Part shown: piece by piece, positions 35,911 through 44,069 of the stretch
Numbering within the stretch: the stretch's first letter is position 1
Layout of the letters: each line of letters starts with the position of its first letter
From: VRUE01 sp963703175
GTDB lineage: Bacteria > Actinomycetota > Thermoleophilia > Solirubrobacterales > 70-9
Reading direction: 5' to 3'
NCBI GenBank assembly: GCA_963703175.1
Contig: OY969794.1
Location: 2,604,001 to 2,668,000 of the forward strand
Length of the DNA stretch: 64,000 nt
The notes under the pieces: model-generated
Seen by the model: the letters and a program-made list of their open reading frames with translations, nothing else
Databases searched by the model: none
Told to the model about the DNA's origin: nothing
Made by a program: the position numbers and the translations under genes

Positions 35911-37089
35911 ATGGCCCGAATCTCATCACAGGGCGCTTCCAGGCCGAGGGTTCTCATCGTCGGCGGCGGCGTTGGCGGGGTCGAGGCGATGGTTGCTCTG
36001 CACGACCTCTGTGGAGACCGAGTCGAGATCGCAGTCCATGCGCCACGCCGCGAGTTCCTCTACCGACCCTTGGCTGTCACCAAGCCCTTCGGTGCTGGTG
36101 AGGTGCTCAAGTTCGATCTTCAGCAGTTGACCGAGCGCTGCGGTGCTTCCTTCTCTCTCGACAGCATCGCCTCCGTGAACACGGATGGACAGCACGCCAC
36201 GACCCACGATGGGGATGAGGTCGAGTACGACTACTTGGTCGTAGCCTGCGGCACGCGGATGCTTTGGACGGTTCCTGGCGCAGCGACGTTTTGGGGTGGC
36301 TCAGATGAAGACGCCTCCGCTGATGTGGTGCGCGAGCTCCAAGCGGGCACGCTTCGGAAGGTGATTTTTACGATGCCGGGAGGGTTTGGTTGGCCACTAC
36401 CCATCTACGAGCTTGCGCTCTTGGCCGCAGCGCGCTTGAAGGATGCAGACGCCCTGAGCGCAGAGCTGAGAATCGTCACCCCCGAGGATGCGCCCCTTCA
36501 GTTGTTCGGAGTGCGCGCCAGCGCGCAGATGGGCCAACTGCTCACCGAACGTGGCATCGAGATTGTCACCGGCGCCAGTCCTGTCAAGTTTGAGAACGGG
36601 CAACTGGACATCGCGCCAGGGGATTCCATCGAAGCCGACGCCGTAATCAGTGCGCCAAGTTTCACGGGAAGATCCGTTCAGGGTCTTCCCCACGACGAGA
36701 ACGGCTTCATCCCAGTTGACAAGCACAGTCTGGTTCGAGGTCTCCAAGATGTCTTTGCAGTTGGAGATGTGACGAGCTTTCCGGTCAAGCAGGGCGGCAT
36801 AGCCACGCAGCAGGCAGACGCCGCCGCGGAGGTGATCGCGGCTCAGATCGGCAGTTCGGTCGAGCCTCAACCGTTTGATCCGGTGCTGCGCGCGGTGCTG
36901 CTCACCGGGGAGGAGCCCAAGTATCTCTATGGGAAGCTGGCCGGCGGCCACGGAGAAACCTCGACCTTCAGCGACGATCCACCGTGGCGCGATGAAGGCA
37001 AGATCGTCGGGAAATACCTGGCGCCATTCCTGGCCTCGACCTCCGACGCTGTCGCACAAGCCCTTCGGTCTTCGTCGGACCGCCGCTGA
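35911..37089 (+). CDS. NAD(P)/FAD-dependent oxidoreductase (SQR/NDH-2-like)
   Basis: The 392-residue flavoprotein has VLIVGGGVGGVEAMVAL (FAD Rossmann motif), YDYLVVACGT, IPVDKHSLVRGLQDVFAVGDVTSFP (second FAD motif) and a TQQADAAAEVIAAQI helix. The overall pattern fits sulfide:quinone reductase or type II NADH dehydrogenase-like proteins, which feed electrons into quinones. The conserved Cys pair of true sulfide:quinone reductases is not evident, so sulfide is not assured. The next gene, a ZIP transporter, starts 9 nt later. Confidence 0.75.
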   Translation: MARISSQGASRPRVLIVGGGVGGVEAMVALHDLCGDRVEIAVHAPRREFLYRPLAVTKPFGAGEVLKFDLQQLTERCGASFSLDSIASVNTDGQHATTHDGDEVEYDYLVVACGTRMLWTVPGAATFWGGSDEDASADVVRELQAGTLRKVIFTMPGGFGWPLPIYELALLAAARLKDADALSAELRIVTPEDAPLQLFGVRASAQMGQLLTERGIEIVTGASPVKFENGQLDIAPGDSIEADAVISAPSFTGRSVQGLPHDENGFIPVDKHSLVRGLQDVFAVGDVTSFPVKQGGIATQQADAAAEVIAAQIGSSVEPQPFDPVLRAVLLTGEEPKYLYGKLAGGHGETSTFSDDPPWRDEGKIVGKYLAPFLASTSDAVAQALRSSSDRR

Positions 37090-37098
37090 CTTCTTGAC

Positions 37099-37839
37099 AT
37101 GCCGCAGGTGGTCGTCTTGCTGCTTGCCGCCTGCGGCACGACCCTTGCCACCGGACTGGGTGCGATCCCGGTCTTCTTTCTTGGCCATCGCGCGGCCCAA
37201 CTGACGCCACTACTTCTCGGCTTCGCGGCCGGAGTGATGGGTGTGGCCTCGATCGCCGGCCTGCTGATCCCCGCCACCGAAGAAGGCTCGGCCCTGGCGG
37301 TCCTCAGTGGCCTCGCGGCGGGAGCGGGGCTGCTGGGCGTGGCCCGTTCGCGACTGGACCCTCACACCACCTTCATGGGGCGCTCCGGTCCCGGCGCCAG
37401 CACTTCAGCCCTGGTCTTCCTCGTCCTCTTCGTCCACAGTCTGCCCGAGGGGTTTGCACTGGGCACGGCCTTCGCCTCTGACCGTGCCGGACTCAGCCTG
37501 TTCGTGATCCTCGCGATCGCGATCCAAAACATCCCGGAGGGGACCAGCGTCGCGATCCCGATGGCGGCAGCCGGTTTCAGCCGCACCCGTCAATTCTGGG
37601 CGGCGGTCGGAACCAGTGCTCCCCAGCCGGTCGGTGCCCTAATCGCGTTCGTCGCCGTCGAGCAGATCAGCAGCCTGTTGCCTTTCTCCTTCGCTTTTGC
37701 TGCCGGGGCGATGCTGGCGCTGATCGTCGTCGAGATGTTGCCCCAGGCTTTCTCGGGACCGGGGCGTCGCGGGCCGGGCCTTGGCGTGGCCGGTGGCGCC
37801 TCGCTGATGCTGATCCTGAGCCTCCTGCTCGGTGTCTGA
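37099..37839 (+). CDS. ZIP-family divalent metal transporter
   Basis: The 246-residue protein has about eight hydrophobic segments. The ZIP signatures HSLPEGFALG and QNIPEGTSVAIP (metal-binding His/Asn-Pro-Glu motifs in TM4 and TM5) are both present, as is the EMLPQ end motif. Such proteins import or export Zn2+ and related ions. It lies 9 nt after the flavoprotein gene and converges on an Nramp-like gene (stops 3 nt apart). Confidence 0.85.
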   Translation: MPQVVVLLLAACGTTLATGLGAIPVFFLGHRAAQLTPLLLGFAAGVMGVASIAGLLIPATEEGSALAVLSGLAAGAGLLGVARSRLDPHTTFMGRSGPGASTSALVFLVLFVHSLPEGFALGTAFASDRAGLSLFVILAIAIQNIPEGTSVAIPMAAAGFSRTRQFWAAVGTSAPQPVGALIAFVAVEQISSLLPFSFAFAAGAMLALIVVEMLPQAFSGPGRRGPGLGVAGGASLMLILSLLLGV

Positions 37840-37842
37840 TCG

Positions 37843-39153
37843 CTAGAAGACGGTCAGCACTCCGAGCGCCAGCACCGAGACCGCGATCACGGCCAGGGCG
37901 ACCCCGGTCACGAGCCTGTCCCCGCGCCCCAGGGCGTGGCTCCCCATTAGCTCCCGGTCGCGGCCGAGCGAGCGCATGAATGGGAGCAAGACCAGGAGCA
38001 GGATGGCGTTGAGGGCCTGGGAGAGGAAGAGGATCGGGATCAGCGGGGCACCGGGAATGAGCACAAAGACGGCCGCAACGATGACGACGATGCCGTAGCT
38101 GACGTAGAAGGACCGCGCCTCCTCGAAGGTGTCGTTTATGTCGGCCTTCCTGCCAAGGGTCTCCGACACTGAGTAGGCGGTTGAGAGAGGGACGATCGCC
38201 GCGGCCAGCAGAGCGGCGCCGAGGAAGCCGAGGCCGAAGAGCGTCGCCGCGGTGTTCCCCGCCAGCGGTTCAAGAGCCCGAGCGGCGTCGCTGGCGTCGT
38301 TGATGGTGACGCCCTGAACGTGCAGCGTCGCCGCGCAGGCGATGACGACGAAGAACCCGATCACCCCGGTCAGCACGGCGCCGACGATCACGTCGATTCG
38401 CTCGTAGCGGAGGTCCTTGACGTGCAGCTTCTTGTCGACCGCGTAGGACTGGATGAAGGCGAGGCCCCACGGCGCCAGGGTGGTACCGACCGTTGCCACG
38501 GCGACCAGCAGGGCCTCACGATTGAGCGGCAGGCTTGGCACCACGAGGCCCTTGGCGGCGGCGCCCCAATCGGGATGGGCGAGCACGCCCGAGATCACGT
38601 AGGCGACGAAGATGGAACTGAGGGCAAGGAGTACGTGCTCGACGTGGCGGAAGTTCGCCCGCAAGACGAGCGCCGACACACCGATGGCCGCGAGCGGCAC
38701 GCTGAGATACCGGCTCATTCCACCAAGAAGTTCCATGCCGGCTGCCACCCCGGCGAACTCCGCGCACAGCGTCCCGGTGTTGGCGATCAGCAAGGCCGAG
38801 AGCACGAGCGCCGCAGCCCGTCCGCCGTAGCGCTCGCGGACCAGCGTCAGCAGTCCCTTGCCGGTGACGATCCCGAGCCGCACCCCAAGCTCGTGGAAGA
38901 CGATCAGCGCCAAGGTCGACAGGGCGAGGACCCAAAGCAGCTCGTAGCCGTACTTGGCGCCGAGGATCGAATAGGTGGTGATCCCGGCCGGGTCGTCGTC
39001 GGAGAGACCGGCCAGAACACCAGGGCCGACCACGGCGAGCAGCGCCGCGACCCCGCCGGCACGGAGCAGAAGGGGGCGACGCCGGGTCAGGTGCCAGTGC
39101 AGGTGGCGACCGGGGAAGCGGTGGGCGTGGGGCTCCGGCACGGGCATGCTCAT
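37843..39153 (-). CDS. Nramp-related divalent metal transporter
   Basis: The 436-residue protein has about eleven membrane segments. The TM1 motif reads SDDDPAGITTYS instead of the canonical DPGN, a variant found in Nramp-related proteins of altered metal preference (some carry Mg2+ or Al3+ rather than Mn2+/Fe2+). TM6 has GTTLAPWGLAFIQSYAVDKK, where canonical Nramps have a Met-containing motif. The N-terminus is His-rich (HAHRFPGRHLHWHLTRR), which may bind metal. The ion is therefore uncertain. Confidence 0.82.
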   Translation of the reverse strand: MSMPVPEPHAHRFPGRHLHWHLTRRRPLLLRAGGVAALLAVVGPGVLAGLSDDDPAGITTYSILGAKYGYELLWVLALSTLALIVFHELGVRLGIVTGKGLLTLVRERYGGRAAALVLSALLIANTGTLCAEFAGVAAGMELLGGMSRYLSVPLAAIGVSALVLRANFRHVEHVLLALSSIFVAYVISGVLAHPDWGAAAKGLVVPSLPLNREALLVAVATVGTTLAPWGLAFIQSYAVDKKLHVKDLRYERIDVIVGAVLTGVIGFFVVIACAATLHVQGVTINDASDAARALEPLAGNTAATLFGLGFLGAALLAAAIVPLSTAYSVSETLGRKADINDTFEEARSFYVSYGIVVIVAAVFVLIPGAPLIPILFLSQALNAILLLVLLPFMRSLGRDRELMGSHALGRGDRLVTGVALAVIAVSVLALGVLTVF

Positions 39154-39230
39154 ACCTTGACCGCCAGCTCCGATGCCAGGCGACGACTACAGATATGCGT
39201 CGTTGGTCGCGAGCCTGCGAGCATGGCGCC

Positions 39231-40121
39231 GTGCCAGTCATCGAGACCGAGCGGCTGACGAAGTCCTACGGAAGCGCACGGGGCATCGAGGACGTGACGA
39301 TCTCAGTCGAGGCCGCTGAGGTCTTCGGCTTCCTCGGCCCCAACGGGGCGGGCAAGACGACGGCGATCCGTACCCTGCTCGACCTGCTTCACCCGAGCAG
39401 CGGCAGCGCCCGCATCTTCGGCCTCGACAGCCACCGCGACAGCGTCGCCATCCGCGCTCGCCTGGGCAACCTCCCCGGTGACTTCGGCTACGGAAAACAG
39501 GCAACGGGCCGCGAGGCGATTCGGCTCCTCGCTCGCCTGCGGGGAATCGAGGGCCTCGGCCGCGCCGAGGCCTTGGCCGAGCGCTTTCGCGCCGACCTCG
39601 ACCGCCCTCTGGGCCAGCTCTCACGTGGCAACCGGCAGAAGGTCGGCCTCATCCTCGCCACCTTCCACTCGCCTGAGCTGCTGATCCTCGACGAGCCAAC
39701 CAGCGGGCTCGACCCGCTGATGCAGGAGGAGTTCCTCGCCCTGGTCGCCGAGGAGCGGGCGCGCGGCTGCACCGTCCTGCTCTCCTCTCACGAGCTCGAC
39801 GAGGTCGAGCGGGTCTGCGACCGGGTCGGCATCGTGCGCGAGGGCAAGCTGATCGCGGTCGAGCGGATCGACGAGCTGCTCGGCAAGGCGCGGCGCACTG
39901 TCACCCTCGAGCTGGCCGATTCCGACGACCTCTCCGATCTGCAATCGCTGCCGGGCGTCAGCGATCTGCAGGCGGCTGACGGCAAGGTCTCCTTCAAGGT
40001 CGGCGGCGACCTCGACCCGGTGGTCAAGGCGATCGCTCGCCGCCAAGTCCTCGACATGGAGCTGACTCACCCGACGCTCGAGGAGATCTTCCTCACCTAC
40101 TACCGCGGGGGGAAGGGATGA
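39231..40121 (+). CDS. ABC transporter ATP-binding protein
   Basis: This is an ATPase of an ABC-2 type exporter: Walker A GPNGAGKTTAI, signature LSRGNRQKVG (LSGGQ variant), Walker B LLILDEPTSGLDP and the H-loop SSHELDEV. GTG 39231 is chosen because VIETERLTKSYG then starts at the usual distance; ATG 39195 is in frame. It overlaps the permease gene by 4 nt (ATGA), so the two form one exporter. Substrate unknown. Confidence 0.88.
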   Translation: MPVIETERLTKSYGSARGIEDVTISVEAAEVFGFLGPNGAGKTTAIRTLLDLLHPSSGSARIFGLDSHRDSVAIRARLGNLPGDFGYGKQATGREAIRLLARLRGIEGLGRAEALAERFRADLDRPLGQLSRGNRQKVGLILATFHSPELLILDEPTSGLDPLMQEEFLALVAEERARGCTVLLSSHELDEVERVCDRVGIVREGKLIAVERIDELLGKARRTVTLELADSDDLSDLQSLPGVSDLQAADGKVSFKVGGDLDPVVKAIARRQVLDMELTHPTLEEIFLTYYRGGKG

Positions 40122-40909
40122 ACTCGCAACTGGCGGCGCTCGTCGGTACTCACCTCTCCGACCGGCGGCGCTCGCTGCTCGCCTGGGGCGTGCCGCTCGG
40201 CCTCTGGTCGGCCTTCATCGTCCTGATCTTCCCCTCGATCGAAGGAGCGCTCTCCAAGGCGATCAAGAACTACCCGCCGGCGTTGAAGGAAGCGTTCGGG
40301 ATCGGCGAGTTGACCAGCGTCGAGCAGTACCTGCACGCGGAGATGCTGAGCCTGATCGTGCCGCTCGCGCTCGGCTACCTTGCCGTGCGCGCCGTCGCCA
40401 GCGGGCTCTCCGGCGCCGCCGAAAGCGGCCGCCTCGACGTCTTGCTCTCAGCGCCGGTCTCGCGCTCGCGTCTCGCCGCGGCAAGCTTCGCGGCGACCGC
40501 TGTCGAGCTGGCGATCGTCCTGGTCCTCACTGTCCTGTTCACCGGCCTCGGCAGCCTCGTCTCCGGCGCCGACCTTTCCTTCAGCGCCACCCTCGCGGGC
40601 TATGCCAACGTCTGGCCCCTGGCGCTGGTCTTCGCCGGCCTCGGCATCATCGCCACCGGCTTCTCGTTGCGCACGAGCGTCGTCACCGGTGCGGTCGCCG
40701 GGGTGCTGGTGTCGATGTACGTGATCGATCTGGTCGGGCGTCTCGACCCCGACCTCTCTGGCATCCGCTACGTCTCGGTCTTCAGGTACTACGGCAACGC
40801 GATCGAAGACGGGATCGAACCGCTGGCCTTCTTTGGTGTCACCGTCGCCGCGATCGTTCTCGCGGCATTTGGCGCTTGGTTGTTCGAGCGCCGCGATCTT
40901 TCCGGCTAG
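40118..40909 (+). CDS. ABC-2 type permease
   Basis: The 263-residue membrane partner of the preceding ATPase has about six hydrophobic segments. The central VRAVASGLSGAAESGRLDVLLSAPVSRSRLAAA is the coupling region typical of ABC-2 exporters that move drugs, lipids or peptides. It starts at ATG 40118 within the ATPase stop. Homologues usually act as 2+2 complexes. Confidence 0.85.
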   Translation: MNSQLAALVGTHLSDRRRSLLAWGVPLGLWSAFIVLIFPSIEGALSKAIKNYPPALKEAFGIGELTSVEQYLHAEMLSLIVPLALGYLAVRAVASGLSGAAESGRLDVLLSAPVSRSRLAAASFAATAVELAIVLVLTVLFTGLGSLVSGADLSFSATLAGYANVWPLALVFAGLGIIATGFSLRTSVVTGAVAGVLVSMYVIDLVGRLDPDLSGIRYVSVFRYYGNAIEDGIEPLAFFGVTVAAIVLAAFGAWLFERRDLSG

Positions 40910-40912
40910 GAG

Positions 40913-41953
40913 TCAGTCCTGGGGGCAGATAACCGCTCGGCCGTCGATGGTCCCCTCCCGCATTCGCGCATAGGCGTCCTCGACCCGGTCGAGCGGGAAG
41001 CGCTCGACGTGAGCGTGGATCCTGCCGGCGCGGGCGAGGTCGAGTACCTCGATCAGCTCAATCGCGGTTCCCCAGTAGGGAATCGTCAGCTGCGACTCGA
41101 ATGGCAGCGCCCCGAAGGCGAACTGCAGCTTGCCGCCGGCCAGGCCGACCACCGTCAGGTGCGCCTCGAAGCGGGTGATCTCGCGGGCCAGCGCCAGGGT
41201 GTCATCGGCGCCGACGTCATCGAGGACCAGCTCGGCGCCGCGTCCGCCGGTCAGCTCGCGAATCTGCTCGGCTGCGTCCTCGCCCGACTCGACCGTCTCC
41301 TCGGCGCCGACCTCGCGCGCCAGGGCGAGCTTCTCGGGCGAGGTGTCGACCGCGATCACCTTGGCCGGGCTGAGGGCGCGAAGGATCTGCACCGCCATGT
41401 GGCCGAGCCCGCCGACGCCGATCACCACTGCGGTCGAGCCGGGCACCAGCAGGCGCAGCGAGCGCTTGATCGCGTGGTAGGGGGTGAGGGCGGCATCGGA
41501 CAGCGGCGCGGCGTCGCGGGGATCGAGATCGCCCAACGGCAACAGCAGCCGCGAGTGGGGGACAAGCATGTACTCGGCCATGCCGCCGTCGAGGCCGAGA
41601 CCGCCGCCGAAGGCGCCGATCTCGGCTTGCCGCTCGCAGTAGTTCTCCGCCGAGCGGCGGCAGGCGCGGCAGCGGCCACAGCCCCAGGGGCCGTAGACGG
41701 CGACTGCTTCGCCGGGCTCCAGTCCTTCGACCCCGGCACCGAGGGCCTCGACCCAGCCGGCGTTCTCGTGGCCGAGGGTGAAGGGCAGGTCGAAGTCCAT
41801 CGTCCCCTCCGGCCACTCCATCAGGTGCAAGTCCGAGTGGCAGGCACCGGCGCCTCCCACCTTGACCAGCACCTCTCCGGGCCCCGGCTGGGGAACAGAG
41901 ACCTCACGCATCTGCGGTGGCGCCTGCCACGCGGTCAGCTGGTAGGCCTTCAT
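40913..41953 (-). CDS. Zinc-dependent alcohol dehydrogenase
   Basis: This 346-residue medium-chain dehydrogenase has catalytic zinc ligands in GACHSD and GHENAGWV, the four-Cys structural zinc lobe CGRCRACRRSAENYC and the cofactor motif VIGVGGLGHMAVQIL followed by IAVDTSPEKL (acidic residue at the end of strand 2, so NAD is likely). It oxidises an alcohol or reduces an aldehyde. It is the last gene of a reverse-strand run 13 nt after the cytochrome genes. Confidence 0.88.
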   Translation of the reverse strand: MKAYQLTAWQAPPQMREVSVPQPGPGEVLVKVGGAGACHSDLHLMEWPEGTMDFDLPFTLGHENAGWVEALGAGVEGLEPGEAVAVYGPWGCGRCRACRRSAENYCERQAEIGAFGGGLGLDGGMAEYMLVPHSRLLLPLGDLDPRDAAPLSDAALTPYHAIKRSLRLLVPGSTAVVIGVGGLGHMAVQILRALSPAKVIAVDTSPEKLALAREVGAEETVESGEDAAEQIRELTGGRGAELVLDDVGADDTLALAREITRFEAHLTVVGLAGGKLQFAFGALPFESQLTIPYWGTAIELIEVLDLARAGRIHAHVERFPLDRVEDAYARMREGTIDGRAVICPQD

Positions 41954-41966
41954 CTAGGTCTTGACT

Positions 41967-42917
41967 TTAGCTCTCGGCTTCTCGGTAGTGGTCGCGCCAG
42001 ATCACGCGGTAGAGGCGCAGGTGGCGCGGCAGCGTGCGGAGGCCGGGAATGAACGGGATGCAGATGAAGGCGAGGCTGAGGACGCCCATCAGGGCGAAGA
42101 TCAACGCGTCGGCGTTGGGGGATTCCTTGAATGGTTCGACCTGGTACCAGAAGGTGTAGAGCCAGAGCCAGACCTGGCCGGGGTAGCTGCCGGTCTCGTT
42201 CATCATTCCCCACTGGGTGCCGAGCAGGTGCTGGCCTTCTGCCCGTTCCTCGAAGTAACCGCCGCCGGAGAGGAAGAGCAGCGGCTTGGTGTAGTTGGTC
42301 TGGTAGAAGCGGTGATCGCCAGCCAGCAGGGCGCCGTCGAGGCCGCCGCTCTGGGCGAGGCCGAGCAGCGCTGCCATCATCGGCGCGACCGGTCCGTAGC
42401 GGCCGGCCGGCAGGACCGGGATGCCGCGGACGATGCGTGCCTTTGGTAGCGCTTCTTCGTAGGCGCCGGTCCAGGCTTCCTGAAGCGCGGGCGGGGCGGC
42501 CTGGTAGGCGGCGAGCGCGCGTTTGAGGCGCGGGTTGGCCGGGATCTCGCTCAGCGGTTCGAGCACGAAGTCCTTTGCCGTGTCGATCGGGATGCGGACC
42601 CCAGGCGTACTCTGCAGATCCAGCGGGCCGATCTTCTGGGTGGCTTCGGGGGTGTGGTTGTAGGGCGGTCCGTATTCGGCGAGCTCACTGGTTCCCGCCA
42701 GCTCGGTGGTCGCCGTGGCGATGAAGTCGCCCGGGTCGGCCTGAGCCCAGCTCTGGATCGTCGTCGGCGGGTCGTCGGGGGAGGAGAAGAGGACGGTGAG
42801 GACGATCGCCAGCAGCGTGACCACCCCCAACGCGACGACGAGCTCCTTGATCAGGTCGTAGCGGACGAAGGGTCCCGGCCAGGGTGCACGCGGGTCGGGA
42901 GTCGCGGGCGCGCTCAC
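41967..42917 (-). CDS. Cytochrome b C-terminal-type subunit (subunit IV-like)
   Basis: This 316-residue membrane protein has an N-terminal helix (ELVVALGVVTLLAIVLTVLF), a large extracytosolic region beginning SSPDDPPTTIQSWAQADPGDF, and C-terminal helices. The PDDP pattern is reminiscent of subunit IV / cytochrome b C-terminal halves of quinol oxidising complexes (normally PEWY/PDDP region). It overlaps the cytochrome b gene by 4 nt, as expected for a split cytochrome b. The long middle insertion (~100 residues) with GIPVLPAGRYGPVAPMMAAL is unusual for a subunit IV. Confidence 0.75.
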   Translation of the reverse strand: MSAPATPDPRAPWPGPFVRYDLIKELVVALGVVTLLAIVLTVLFSSPDDPPTTIQSWAQADPGDFIATATTELAGTSELAEYGPPYNHTPEATQKIGPLDLQSTPGVRIPIDTAKDFVLEPLSEIPANPRLKRALAAYQAAPPALQEAWTGAYEEALPKARIVRGIPVLPAGRYGPVAPMMAALLGLAQSGGLDGALLAGDHRFYQTNYTKPLLFLSGGGYFEERAEGQHLLGTQWGMMNETGSYPGQVWLWLYTFWYQVEPFKESPNADALIFALMGVLSLAFICIPFIPGLRTLPRHLRLYRVIWRDHYREAES

Positions 42918-43594
42918 TGCGTCGCTCCCTCACTCGGCGTCGCGGGCTCAGCTGCAGCGGCGACCTTTGCCGGGTAGGGCGGCACCACGCCGTGGCGGCG
43001 CACCAGCAGTACGTGCCAGACGACCAGCGCCGTCACCGCCAGCGGCAGCAGGATCACGTGGAACGTGTACATCTGACCGAAGTTGGCGACGTTGAAGAAG
43101 GCGCCGATCCCAACCGAGTTGAGCCCGTCCTTGCCCTCGCTGGCGATCCACTGCGAGTCGAAGTTCTGCTGAGAGAGGTAACCGGTGAAGGCGGCGCCGA
43201 TCGCGACCAGGAAGCTGATAGCGCCAGTCGCCCAGGTGCGCCCACGGCCACCCCGCCAAGCGCCCATGAAGAACTTGCCCCAGAGGTGGACGACCATCGC
43301 GAAGAAGAACAACTCCACCCCCCAGAGGTGGATGCCGTTGAGGAAGCGCCCGAGGCTCGTGGTGTGCCACCAGGTCGGCCCGCCGAGGCCGAGAATCATC
43401 CCCGAGAGGACAACAACGACCAGCGCGGCGATCGTGGCGACGCCGAAGACGTAGATCCAAGAGGAGACATAGGAGGGCTGGCGGTCGGGGAGGAGCTTCT
43501 CGGGCGGCAGCGAGCCAACCGCGCGCTCGCGCACCCAGGTGGTCCACATCCGGCGCTCCTCGGGTGAGGGTCCGCTTCCGCTCTCGCTACTCAA
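42914..43594 (-). CDS. b6-type cytochrome b N-terminal subunit
   Basis: This 226-residue protein has four membrane helices and the four heme-ligating histidines: H89 and H103, H179 and H194. The one-residue-longer spacing in the last pair (14 between) is typical of b6/menaquinol types. It moves electrons from quinol in the membrane. The start is TTG 43594, overlapping the upstream stop (TTGA), and its own stop overlaps the next start, so the three genes are co-translated. A Rieske protein is not in this operon; the only Rieske domain in the window is fused to DoxX at 58081. Confidence 0.85.
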   Translation of the reverse strand: MSSESGSGPSPEERRMWTTWVRERAVGSLPPEKLLPDRQPSYVSSWIYVFGVATIAALVVVVLSGMILGLGGPTWWHTTSLGRFLNGIHLWGVELFFFAMVVHLWGKFFMGAWRGGRGRTWATGAISFLVAIGAAFTGYLSQQNFDSQWIASEGKDGLNSVGIGAFFNVANFGQMYTFHVILLPLAVTALVVWHVLLVRRHGVVPPYPAKVAAAAEPATPSEGATQ

Positions 43595-43770
43595 GGAGTG
43601 CGCTCCCGCTTCGGAAAGGGGACGAGGATCGCGGCAACGAAGACGGCGATCATCAGCACGATCACGATGACGTTGGCCACCGACATCTGGAAAAAGTGCC
43701 AGTGGAGGTAGTGAGCCGGATGACTCAGGTCAAACAGCGCGGCAAAAACCACATGGACTGGGGGTGCCAT
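43591..43770 (-). CDS. Small single-TM subunit of the cytochrome b operon
   Basis: This is 59 residues from ATG 43770 (GAGGT 8 nt upstream): MAPPVHVVFAALFDLSHPAHYLHWHFF, then one helix (SVANVIVIVLMIAVFVAAILV) and a basic end. Three His residues lie just before the helix. Its stop overlaps the TTG start of cytochrome b. It is probably a small structural subunit or heme-binding accessory. Confidence 0.7.
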   Translation of the reverse strand: MAPPVHVVFAALFDLSHPAHYLHWHFFQMSVANVIVIVLMIAVFVAAILVPFPKRERTP

Positions 43771-43840
43771 CGCATTACCTCAACCCTTCGGTTCGGTTGA
43801 GGTGACGCTACACCCAGGACCCACATTTTCAAGCCCAACC

Positions 43841-43854
43841 TAAGAAAGCTCTCA
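43841..43854. promoter_or_regulatory. Weak match to the TGAGAGATCTCTCA operator
   Basis: TAAGAAAGCTCTCA matches 11 of 14 positions of the palindrome at 56168 and 58030; one half-site is intact and is followed by TCTT as at 56168. It lies 71 nt upstream of the cytochrome b operon start. Confidence 0.35.
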
Positions 43855-43859
43855 TCTTC

Positions 43860-44069
43860 CTATGGGAAGACGGTTTCTCCATTCTCGTCATCGACCACCG
43901 AGATAGCTACCGCGGGGCATGCCTCGGCGGCTTCGAGAATCTTCTCGAAGGGGCCAGTGCCGATCACCACCGCGACGTCGTCGTCGAGCCGGAAGACCTC
44001 GGGGGCGATCTCGACGCAGTCGCCGTGGGCACTGCACTCGTTGGGGTCCACCACGGGTATGTAGGTCAT
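43860..44069 (-). CDS. Single-cluster ferredoxin
   Basis: The 69-residue protein VDPNECSAHGDCVEIAPEVF ... AAEACPAVAI is a 3Fe-4S-type ferredoxin of the kind that serves cytochromes P450 and related oxygenases (Cys, His in place of the second Cys, Cys, and the CP Cys). Its ATG overlaps the ferredoxin reductase stop (ATGA) with GAGGAGG upstream. Together they make an NAD(P)H-to-acceptor chain. Confidence 0.88.
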   Translation of the reverse strand: MTYIPVVDPNECSAHGDCVEIAPEVFRLDDDVAVVIGTGPFEKILEAAEACPAVAISVVDDENGETVFP

